Assembly (NCBI GenBank): GCA_039812375.1
Contig: JBDIAO010000033.1
Span: forward strand, 1-28,198
DNA length: 28,198 bases
Direction of reading: 5' to 3'
Source of the DNA: JAGOME01 sp039812375
Lineage (GTDB): Bacteria; Actinomycetota; Actinomycetes; Actinomycetales; Dermatophilaceae
Shown: in pieces, positions 6,227-12,605 of the stretch
Position numbering within the stretch: position 1 is the first letter of the stretch
Layout: the number at the start of each line of letters is the position of its first letter
Notes under the pieces: model-generated
The model's database searches: none
What the model was told of the DNA's origin: nothing
Seen by the model: the letters and a program-made list of their open reading frames with translations, nothing else
Program-made: the position numbers and the translations under genes

Positions 6227-6245
6227 GGGTACCCTGACCACCGTG
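6227..6245 (+). promoter_or_regulatory. Candidate leaderless promoter of dcd
   Basis: TACCCT (6230-6235 region) fits TANNNT and is followed by GACCACC and then the GTG start codon. The 7-nt distance places the transcription start on the first base of the gene. No -35 box is clear. Confidence 0.4.
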
Positions 6246-6818
6246 CTGCTCTCCGACCGCGACATACGCGCCGAGATCGACGCCGGGCGGGTCGTCCTCG
6301 ACCCGTGGGACCCGTCGATGGTCCAGCCGAGCAGCGTCGATGTGCGTCTGGACCGCTACTTCCGGCTCTTCGACAACCACAAGTACCGGGTCATCGACCC
6401 GGCGGAGGACCAGCCCGACCTCACCCGCCTCGTGGACGTCGACCCCAGAGAAGGCCTCGTCCTGCATCCTGGCGAGTTCGTCCTCGGCTCGACGTGGGAG
6501 ACCATCACACTGCCCGACGACCTCGCTGCGCGAGTGGAGGGCAAGTCGAGCCTGGGCCGGCTCGGACTGCTCACGCACGCCACCGCCGGCTTCGTCGACC
6601 CCGGGTTCAGCGGCCACGTCACTCTAGAGTTGTCCAACGTTGCGACCTTGCCCATCATGCTCTGGCCGGGCATGAAGATCGGCCAGCTCGCCTTCTTCCG
6701 GCTCTCCAGCAGCGCGGAGAACCCATATGGGAGTGCGGCATACGGCTCGCACTACCAGGGGCAGCGAGGGCCGACGGCGAGCCGGAGCTTCCAGAACTTC
6801 CACCGCGCCGACGTCTGA
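6243..6818 (+). CDS. dcd: dCTP deaminase (probably dUMP-forming, Dcd-Dut type)
   Basis: This 191-residue enzyme supplies dUMP for thymidylate synthesis. It begins VLLSDRDIRAEIDAGRVVLD and continues VQPSSVDVRLDRYFRLFDNH, then the core VEGKSSLGRLGLLTHATAGF with VDPGFSGHVTLELSN. This layout matches, almost residue for residue, the M. tuberculosis enzyme, which both deaminates dCTP and hydrolyses dUTP. The Glu of TLELSN is the expected catalytic acid, and the C-terminal YQGQRGPTASRS closes over the nucleotide. The start is GTG 6243. TACCCT lies exactly 7 nt upstream and no Shine-Dalgarno is visible, so the mRNA is probably leaderless. The alpha/beta hydrolase gene follows after 11 nt and may be co-transcribed. 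Confidence 0.96.
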   Translation: MLLSDRDIRAEIDAGRVVLDPWDPSMVQPSSVDVRLDRYFRLFDNHKYRVIDPAEDQPDLTRLVDVDPREGLVLHPGEFVLGSTWETITLPDDLAARVEGKSSLGRLGLLTHATAGFVDPGFSGHVTLELSNVATLPIMLWPGMKIGQLAFFRLSSSAENPYGSAAYGSHYQGQRGPTASRSFQNFHRADV

Positions 6819-6829
6819 GTCGCTCCCCG

Positions 6830-7600
6830 ATGGCCGGCCTTCGCCCACCACTGCGCGGCCTTCGCCCACGACTGCCTAGCAACCGCCCACGACTGCGCGG
6901 CAGCCGCCCACCCCACCCCCAGGGAGCGGTCCTTCTCCTGCACGGCGGTGCGGAACGCGGCTGGGTGCCGATGACCTGGTGGTCGCCGTCGTCCCTGCGG
7001 ATGCTGCCCTTCGTCCCGGACCTGCATCTGTTCACCCACGAACGGGTCGCCGTCGTCCGGCTGAAGAACCGCTGGCTCGGATGGAACGGGGACGGACGCA
7101 CCGCCCTCGAGGACGCCCGCTGGGCCCTCGACGTCATCCGCGCCGAGCTGCCCGGGCTGCCGATCGCGATCGTCGGGCACTCCATGGGGGGCCGGGTCGC
7201 GCTGCGGCTGGCCGGCGAGCCCGATGTGCGAGCGGTCGTCGGCCTCGCGCCGTGGATCGTCGAGGACGACCCTCTCGACATCCCGGATGCCGTCCAACTG
7301 CTCCTCATGCACGGCTCGTGGGACCGGATCACCGACCCCGCCCTGACGGCGCGTCTCGCGGCATCCCTGCGGGACGAGGGGAAGCGGGCCCTCTTCGTCG
7401 GGGTCAACGGCATCCACTCGATGCTGCTTCACCCGGGCACCTGGCATCGCACGACGGCCCGCTTCGTCCGGGATGTTCTGCTCGACGGGGACGTGCCCCC
7501 TGGCGGGGACGTGCTGCTCGACGGGGACGTGCTGCCTGGCGGGGACGTCCCGCTCAGGAGGCGCCGTCGGCTCGGTCCGGGTGCAGGCCCACCCAGCTGA
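6830..7600 (+). CDS. Alpha/beta hydrolase with repeat-rich ends
   Basis: This 256-residue protein has an alpha/beta-hydrolase core at residues about 31-215. The oxyanion strand is GAVLLLHGGAERGW. The nucleophile elbow is GHSMGG with Ser118. The acid is probably Asp165 (MHGSWDRITDP) and the base His196 (NGIHSML). It is probably cytoplasmic, since there is no signal peptide; the substrate is unknown. Both ends are unusual. Residues 3-30 are Arg/Pro-rich heptads encoded by a 21-bp repeat, and residues about 217-241 are DGDV(L/P)-type repeats encoded by a 36-bp duplication. The start ATG 6830 lies 11 nt after dcd without a clear ribosome site. The last 47 nt overlap the end of the convergent MFS gene. 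Because the repeats lie outside the fold, they are probably tolerated extensions. Confidence 0.8.
   Translation: MAGLRPPLRGLRPRLPSNRPRLRGSRPPHPQGAVLLLHGGAERGWVPMTWWSPSSLRMLPFVPDLHLFTHERVAVVRLKNRWLGWNGDGRTALEDARWALDVIRAELPGLPIAIVGHSMGGRVALRLAGEPDVRAVVGLAPWIVEDDPLDIPDAVQLLLMHGSWDRITDPALTARLAASLRDEGKRALFVGVNGIHSMLLHPGTWHRTTARFVRDVLLDGDVPPGGDVLLDGDVLPGGDVPLRRRRRLGPGAGPPS
6838..6914 (+). repeat. 21-bp imperfect tandem repeat in the hydrolase N-terminus
   Basis: Four copies (the last partial) start at 6838, 6859, 6880 and 6901, each around the core CCGCCCAC or TCGCCCAC with ACTGC. They encode the heptads GLRPPLR, GLRPRLP, SNRPRLR, GSRPPHP. The period is a multiple of three, so copy changes keep the frame. 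Confidence 0.8.
7478..7549 (+). repeat. 36-bp tandem duplication in the hydrolase C-terminus
   Basis: CTGCTCGACGGGGACGTG begins a 36-bp unit at 7478 and again at 7514; the unit ends with GGCGGGGACGT. It encodes LLDGDVPPGGDV and LLDGDVLPGGDV. Each unit itself contains two related 18-bp halves. Confidence 0.85.
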
Positions 7601-9026
7601 CCAGAGCGCCGAGACCGAGCAGCACCGCGCACACCAGCATGGACACCCGGTGCGCATGGGTCATCGCGACCGGGTCACGGTAGGCGTCCCCGGACAGCCC
7701 CCCGAGCACCGGCAACGCAGCAACCGCGAGCAGAGACCCAGCCCGAGCGACCGCGTTGTTCACCCCGCTGGCGGTCCCGGCATACGCATCAGGCACGGCA
7801 GCGAGGACGGTGGCGGTCAGTGGGGCGACCAGCAATGCCAGCCCCAGGGCGAAGAGCGTCATCCCCGGCAGGACCGCGGTCCAGCCCGAGCCGGCGCCGA
7901 CCCCGACGAGCGCAAGCACCCCGAGGGCGCACAGCGCAGGACCCACACTCATCGGCACCCGGGGGCCGATGCGCGCCGACAGCGCAGCCGCCCTCGAGGA
8001 CAGCAGCAGCAAGGCAATTGTCACCGGCAGCCCGGACAGGCCTGCGGCCAGCGCGCTCCATCCCGCCGAGACCTGCAGTTGCAAGACGAGGACGAACATC
8101 ACCGCCCCGAGCGCTCCATAGACGAGCAGGGTCATCAGGTTCGCTGCGGTGAAGACCCGTACGGACCACAGGAAGGCCGGTACCAACGGGTTCGTGGTCC
8201 GCCGCTCGAGGAGGACGTATGCCGTCAGCGCGCCGACGGCGAGGAGGATAGTCGCCGCGGTGAGCATCGGACTGAACTCGCGGGCCCCGGTGAACGCGAA
8301 GGTCAGGGCACCCAGTGCCAGTGCGGTCAGGCTCGCCCCGGCGACGTCGAAGCCACCCTCCTCGCTGCCACCCTCCTGGCTGCCACCCTCCTGGCTGCCA
8401 CCCTCCTGGCTGCCACCCTCCTGGCTTTGAGAGCGAGGCGCCCGGCTCTCCGGGGCGGCCCACCGGGCGAGGGCGATGACGAGCACACACAGCGGCACAT
8501 TGATCCCGAACACCCACCGCCACGATGCGTGGTCGACGAGCCATCCGCCGATGAACGGCCCAGCAGCCCCAGCGAGCCCGGAGACCCCGGCCCAGGTCCC
8601 AATCGCTGGCGCACGGTCCGTTGGGGCGAACGAGGACTGGATAATCGCCAGCGCCCCGGGGGTGAGCAGCGCCCCACCGACCCCTTGGACGACCCGAATG
8701 GTGATGAGCAGGCCGATCGTTGGAGCGAGCGCGCAGCCGATCGAGGCGAGCAGGAAGATGGTCATCCCGAGCAGATAGATCCGTCGCCTGCCGAACCGGT
8801 CCCCGAGCCCGCCGCCAGCGAGTACGAGTGCGGCCAGGGCCAGGAGGTATCCCGTGACGACCCACTGCAGCTGCCCGATCGACGCGCCGAGGTCGGTGCC
8901 GATGTGCCGTAGCGCGACGTTGACGACACTGCCGTCCAGGATCGCGATGCCCGATCCGAGCGTCAGCGCCGCGAGAGTGACCCGCCCTCGCCTCGAGGAT
9001 CGGATGAGGAATGCCGTCTCGCCCAC
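7554..9026 (-). CDS. DHA2-family MFS multidrug exporter (EmrB/QacA type)
   Basis: This 490-residue membrane protein has about 14 hydrophobic segments, fitting proton-driven drug/H+ antiporters of the DHA2 family. It shows family motifs: D.S.VNVAL (LDGSVVNVALRHI, residues 30-42), the loop 2-3 motif GGLGDRFGRRR (73-82), and motif C-like GAAGPFIGGWL (153-163). The central cytoplasmic loop carries SQEGG four times plus SEEGG (residues 201-225), an acidic-glycine tandem repeat not expected in the family. The start GTG 9026 has TAACCT exactly 7 nt upstream and no Shine-Dalgarno, so it looks leaderless. It is divergent from the ABC importer operon, and its 3' end overlaps the hydrolase gene by 47 nt. 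The substrate cannot be told from sequence. Confidence 0.92.
   Translation of the reverse strand: MGETAFLIRSSRRGRVTLAALTLGSGIAILDGSVVNVALRHIGTDLGASIGQLQWVVTGYLLALAALVLAGGGLGDRFGRRRIYLLGMTIFLLASIGCALAPTIGLLITIRVVQGVGGALLTPGALAIIQSSFAPTDRAPAIGTWAGVSGLAGAAGPFIGGWLVDHASWRWVFGINVPLCVLVIALARWAAPESRAPRSQSQEGGSQEGGSQEGGSQEGGSEEGGFDVAGASLTALALGALTFAFTGAREFSPMLTAATILLAVGALTAYVLLERRTTNPLVPAFLWSVRVFTAANLMTLLVYGALGAVMFVLVLQLQVSAGWSALAAGLSGLPVTIALLLLSSRAAALSARIGPRVPMSVGPALCALGVLALVGVGAGSGWTAVLPGMTLFALGLALLVAPLTATVLAAVPDAYAGTASGVNNAVARAGSLLAVAALPVLGGLSGDAYRDPVAMTHAHRVSMLVCAVLLGLGALVSWVGLHPDRADGAS
8352..8426 (-). repeat. 15-bp tandem repeat, five copies, inside the MFS gene
   Basis: GCCACCCTCCTGGCT on the plus strand is repeated five times without interruption (the first copy has C for G). 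It encodes SQEGG x4 and SEEGG on the minus strand. The near-perfect copies indicate recent expansion. Confidence 0.95.
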
Positions 9027-9075
9027 GCCAGACAGGTTAGGTTGGCTTCACCGATCCACCGCGCGAGGGGCTTCG
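9027..9075. promoter_or_regulatory. Divergent promoter region with an iron-box-like sequence
   Basis: This 49-bp gap serves the MFS gene (left) and the ABC importer (right). On the plus strand TTAGGTTGGCTTCACCGAT (9037-9055) agrees with the remembered DtxR/IdeR box TTAGGTTAGGCTAACCTAA at 13 of 19 positions, and the left half is exact over seven bases. On the minus strand TAACCT (within 9033-9040) is a possible -10 for the MFS gene. The match is partial and regulator identity is unproven. Confidence 0.35.
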
Positions 9076-10182
9076 ATGATCCGATTCGAGGGCGTGAGCA
9101 AGGAGTATGCCGGAGGCACACTCGCCGTCGATCAGCTCACCCTCACCGCGCCCACCGGGAAGACCACCGTCCTGGTCGGACCGAGCGGGTGCGGCAAGAC
9201 CACGTCGCTGCGGATGGTCAACCGGATGATCGAACCGACTCGGGGCACGATCAGCCTGGACGGGGTGGATACCGCCAGCGTGCGGGCCAGTGAGTTGCGG
9301 CAGGGGATCGGCTACGTCATCCAGCACGGCGGACTCTTCCCGCATCTGAGCATCCTGGACAACATCGGGACCGTCCCACGGCTCCTCGGGTGGGACCGGC
9401 GAGCGATCCGGGACGTCTCGATGGAGCTCATGGAGCGGGTCGGACTCGACCCCTCGCTCGCGCATCGCTACCCGAGCCAGCTCTCGGGAGGGCAGCAGCA
9501 GCGCGTCGGGGTGGCCCGGGCCCTGGCAGCCGACCCGCCGGTGATGCTCATGGACGAACCGTTCTCAGCGGTCGACCCCGTCGTGCGCGAGCAACTCCAG
9601 GATGAGTTCCTCCGGCTTCAGGGTGAACTGGGCAAGACGATCATCCTCGTCACCCACGACATCGACGAAGCGATCAAGCTCGGTGACCTCGTCGCGGTCA
9701 TGCAGGTCGGGGGTCGTCTGGCCCAGCTCGCCGATCCCGCCACACTCCTGGAGCACCCGGTCAACGACTTCGTCGCGGACTTCCTCGGGCGGGACCGGGG
9801 ATATCGCGCTCTGGGGTTCCGGGCGGCGCCCCGGCTGCCGCTGCACCCCGAGAACACCCTGCTCCTCGGCGAGGCCCCGGGGGCGGGCCTGGCGGAGTGG
9901 GCGCTCGTCCTCGACGATGAGCGGCGCCCACTGGGTTGGGTGCGCCCGGAGCAGCTCGGCGGTCCGGTCCAGCGCACCGACCTGCACCGGGGCGGGACCA
10001 TCGCCGCGCTCGGCGGCTCGCTGCGGGCCGCCCTGGACGCGGCCCTGTCCTCACCGAGCCGGCGCGGCGTCATCGTCGACGACGCCGGGGCGTTCGCCGG
10101 GACAGTCACAGCCGCCGAGGTGATCGCCCTCCTCGACAACACACATCCAGCCGACGACGCGGACCGGGCTGGGCGGCCGTGA
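9076..10182 (+). CDS. Glycine betaine/choline-type ABC importer, ATP-binding subunit
   Basis: This 368-residue ATPase powers uptake through the two permeases encoded next to it. Walker A is GPSGCGKTT (residues 35-43), the signature LSGGQQQR is at 136-143, Walker B MLMDEP is at 157-162 and the switch His194 lies in LVTHD. The phrases LRMVNRMIEPTRGTI and the stop-and-go 'QHGGLFPHLS' are typical of OpuCA/ProV-like quaternary-amine transporters. Residues about 250-368 form a weak regulatory region with a CBS-like piece (RGVIVDDAGAFAGTVTAAEV), the usual osmotic sensor in OpuA/OpuC. The start ATG 9076 follows GAGGGG. The stop overlaps the next start (GTGA). The four-gene order ATPase-permease-permease-lipoprotein matches OpuC. 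Confidence 0.92.
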   Translation: MIRFEGVSKEYAGGTLAVDQLTLTAPTGKTTVLVGPSGCGKTTSLRMVNRMIEPTRGTISLDGVDTASVRASELRQGIGYVIQHGGLFPHLSILDNIGTVPRLLGWDRRAIRDVSMELMERVGLDPSLAHRYPSQLSGGQQQRVGVARALAADPPVMLMDEPFSAVDPVVREQLQDEFLRLQGELGKTIILVTHDIDEAIKLGDLVAVMQVGGRLAQLADPATLLEHPVNDFVADFLGRDRGYRALGFRAAPRLPLHPENTLLLGEAPGAGLAEWALVLDDERRPLGWVRPEQLGGPVQRTDLHRGGTIAALGGSLRAALDAALSSPSRRGVIVDDAGAFAGTVTAAEVIALLDNTHPADDADRAGRP

Positions 10183-10826
10183 ACTGGACCCTGGAGCATT
10201 GGCAGGACATCCTGGACCTCACCCGGGCCCACGTCATCTTGTCCGCGCTCCCGCTACTGTTCGGTTTCGCACTCGCCCTGCCGCTAGGGTGGCTCGCCCG
10301 GCGCTGGTCCGCGGCATACCCCATCGTGGTTACCAGCACCGGCCTGCTCTATACGATCCCCTCGCTGGCCTTGTTCATCCTTATGCCGATGATCCTGCAG
10401 ACCCGGATCCTCGACCCGGTCAACGTCGTCGCCGCGATGACGGTCTACACCGTGGCCCTACTCGCGCGCACCGTCGCCGACGGGCTGGGGTCGGTGCCCG
10501 ACGAGGTGCGCTCTGCGGCGATCGCGATGGGCTACCGGGGGATCAGGCGGTTCGTCACGGTCGACCTGCCGCTCGCCGTCCCGGTGATCACGGCGGGGCT
10601 GCGAGTGGCGGCGGTGAGCAACGTGAGCATCGTCAGCGTCGCCTCACTCATCGGCGTAGCCCAGCTCGGCAACCTGCTCACGGACGGGTTCAACCGGGCC
10701 ATCGCCGGTGAACTGGTGACCGGCATCATCGCCTGCCTGCTCCTCGCGCTGATCTTCGACCTCGTCATCCAGGGTGCCGGGCGAGCGCTGACGCCGTGGC
10801 TGCGGGTGCGACAAGGGGCGGCGTGA
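10179..10826 (+). CDS. ABC importer permease subunit 1 (OpuC/ProW type)
   Basis: This 215-residue inner-membrane protein has five or six hydrophobic segments. The cytoplasmic EAA loop reads VRSAAIAMGYRGIRRFVTVD, which docks the ATPase. The start is GTG 10179, overlapping the ATPase stop by 3 nt (GTGA), and the end overlaps the next permease start in the same way. Such coupling keeps subunit numbers balanced. The segment GLLYTIPSLALFILMPMIL is the typical TM2-TM3 region of betaine/choline permeases. Osmoprotectant import is inferred from family and neighbours. Confidence 0.9.
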   Translation: MNWTLEHWQDILDLTRAHVILSALPLLFGFALALPLGWLARRWSAAYPIVVTSTGLLYTIPSLALFILMPMILQTRILDPVNVVAAMTVYTVALLARTVADGLGSVPDEVRSAAIAMGYRGIRRFVTVDLPLAVPVITAGLRVAAVSNVSIVSVASLIGVAQLGNLLTDGFNRAIAGELVTGIIACLLLALIFDLVIQGAGRALTPWLRVRQGAA

Positions 10827-11554
10827 TCGCACAGATCTGGCAGTGGCTGACCGCATCGTCGTCGTGGACCGGGACCGACGGCATACCCGTTCGGGTGGGG
10901 GAGCACCTCTGGTATTCCTTCGTCGTCGTCGTCATCGCCGCGCTCATCGCGATCCCCACTGGCCTGTATGTCGGGCACACCGGACGGGCCCGCTGGCTCA
11001 TCGCTGCCGCAAACGCCGCTCGGGCCGTGCCGACGCTCGGGTTGCTCTTCGCCCTGGCCCTGTGGCTCGGGCCGCACATCCGTGGGGCACTCGCCTTCAG
11101 TGTGCCGAGCATCACCGCTCTCGTCCTGCTTGCGGTGCCACCGATCCTCGCCGGCGCCTTCGCCGGGGTGGAGGCCGTCGACCCGGCGGTGCGCGACGCC
11201 GCCGAGGCGATGGGTATGCCGCCACAGGCCGTCGTGTGGCACGTCGAGGTGCCCAACGCGTTGCCGCTCATCCTCTCCGGACTGCGTTCGGCAGTGCTCC
11301 AGGTGATCGCGACGGCGACCATTGCGGCATACATCGGTCTGGGTGGTCTCGGCCGCTTCCTCATCGACGGGCTCGCCTCCGCCGACTACCCGCAGACCGC
11401 TGGTGGCGCCCTGTTGGTGGCGCTCCTCGCGCTGATCCTCGACGGCGTGCTCGCCGTGGTCCAGCGGCTCGTGGTCTCGCCCGGAGTCGACGGGCGGGCG
11501 GCACGAAGGAGCCGCCGTGGGAAGGTCTCGCGGCGGGTGGATGTTGCAGCCTGA
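10823..11554 (+). CDS. ABC importer permease subunit 2 (OpuC/ProW type)
   Basis: This 243-residue membrane protein is homologous to the preceding permease. It has an N-terminal periplasmic-facing stretch (WTGTDGIPVRVGEHLWYSF) and then five or six membrane helices. The EAA loop is VRDAAEAMGMPPQAVVWHVE, and the conserved IAAYIGLGGLGRFLIDGL follows it. The start GTG 10823 overlaps the previous stop and has AAGGGG upstream; an earlier in-frame start is not needed. The C-terminus (about 230-243) is strongly basic, RRSRRGKVSRR. Together with subunit 1 it forms a heterodimeric channel. Confidence 0.9.
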   Translation: MIAQIWQWLTASSSWTGTDGIPVRVGEHLWYSFVVVVIAALIAIPTGLYVGHTGRARWLIAAANAARAVPTLGLLFALALWLGPHIRGALAFSVPSITALVLLAVPPILAGAFAGVEAVDPAVRDAAEAMGMPPQAVVWHVEVPNALPLILSGLRSAVLQVIATATIAAYIGLGGLGRFLIDGLASADYPQTAGGALLVALLALILDGVLAVVQRLVVSPGVDGRAARRSRRGKVSRRVDVAA

Positions 11555-11609
11555 CATCTGGGCGCCCGTGTCCTCGGGCGTCGCGCCGATCCGGAAGGTG
11601 AACCAACTC

Positions 11610-12527
11610 ATGAAGCGCACGTCCCTGGCAGTAGCTCTCGCGGCCTGCTCAGCCCTCATCCTCGCCGCGTGCGGGAGCGGGAGTTCCAACCCGTTGTCGG
11701 CGGAGTCGCCGACCGGTGGGACAAGCGCCAGCGGCGCTCCCGTCGTCGTCGGCTCCGCGGACTTCTCCGAGTCGGTGCTGCTGGCCGAGATCTATGCCGG
11801 CGCGCTGAAGGCCAAGGGGATCAACGCGTCGACGAAGACGAACATCGGCTCGCGGGAGATCTATCTCAAGGCGCTGCAGGACGGCTCCATCCAGGTGGTC
11901 CCGGAGTACACCGGGGCGCTCGCCCTCTACTTCGACAAGAACTTCAACGAGACCGACCCTGAGAAGGTGTATGCCGCCCTGCAGAAGGTGCTGCCGGACA
12001 ACTTGGTGGTGCTCGCCAAGTCCACCGCTGAGGACAACGACTCGATGGTCGTCACCAAGGCGACTGCAGATCGTCTGGGCGCCACGACGATCGAGGACCT
12101 TGCGGGCAAGAGCGAAAGTCTGACCCTGGGCGCCCCGCCCGAGTTCAAGACCAGGGCCCAGGGCTTGCCCGGACTGGAGAAGACCTATGGGCTGACCTTC
12201 GGGACGTTCCGCGAGCTCAAGGGCCAGGCGCTGGTGCAGGCGCTGGCCAATGACCAGGTTCAGGTTGCCAACATCTTCTCGACCGACCCGGCGATCCTCG
12301 TCAACGGCTTCGTCACCCTGACCGACACCAAGAAGCTGTTCGGCTCGCAGAATGTCGTGCCGCTCGTCGTGAAGTCGGAGGCGGCCCGACTCGCCCCGAT
12401 TCTCGATCCGGTGTCCGCGGCGCTGACGACGGAGAAGCTCACCGCGATGCTCAAGGAGACCGACATCGACAAGAAGGACCCGGCCGCGGTGGCTGCGGAG
12501 TTCCTCACCTCGAACAACCTCGGCTAG
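11610..12527 (+). CDS. Substrate-binding lipoprotein of the betaine/choline-type importer
   Basis: This 305-residue extracytoplasmic protein begins with a lipoprotein signal, MKRTSLAVALAACSALILAAC, whose lipobox LAAC places the lipidated cysteine at residue 21. A Ser/Gly/Thr-rich linker follows to about residue 44. The mature domain shows OpuAC/QAT-family phrases: VVGSADFSESVLLAEIYAGA and QVVPEYTGALALYF. It captures a quaternary amine such as glycine betaine, choline or carnitine outside the membrane and passes it to the permeases. The start ATG 11610 has GGAAGGTGAA upstream. The last gene of the operon, it ends 78 bp before the end of the convergent oxidoreductase gene. The exact ligand cannot be decided without the aromatic-box residues modelled. 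Confidence 0.93.
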   Translation: MKRTSLAVALAACSALILAACGSGSSNPLSAESPTGGTSASGAPVVVGSADFSESVLLAEIYAGALKAKGINASTKTNIGSREIYLKALQDGSIQVVPEYTGALALYFDKNFNETDPEKVYAALQKVLPDNLVVLAKSTAEDNDSMVVTKATADRLGATTIEDLAGKSESLTLGAPPEFKTRAQGLPGLEKTYGLTFGTFRELKGQALVQALANDQVQVANIFSTDPAILVNGFVTLTDTKKLFGSQNVVPLVVKSEAARLAPILDPVSAALTTEKLTAMLKETDIDKKDPAAVAAEFLTSNNLG

Positions 12528-12605
12528 TCGCCCACAGGCGGGAACTGACGACGGCGTCGGGGGGCGCCGGCGGCCCTTCAGTGGCCTGCCGCGGGGAGGT
12601 GCTGG

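Noticed and set aside
6752..7657. 301-residue minus-strand open frame with SWAKAAQ-type heptads
   Set aside because: It is antisense to the hydrolase; the heptads are just the other reading of the 21-bp repeat. The hydrolase strand has a complete Ser-Asp-His triad.
7473..8912. 479-residue plus-strand open frame
   Set aside because: It is antisense to the MFS gene, rich in Arg/Gln/Pro with no hydrophobic pattern, and arises from GC-rich third positions.
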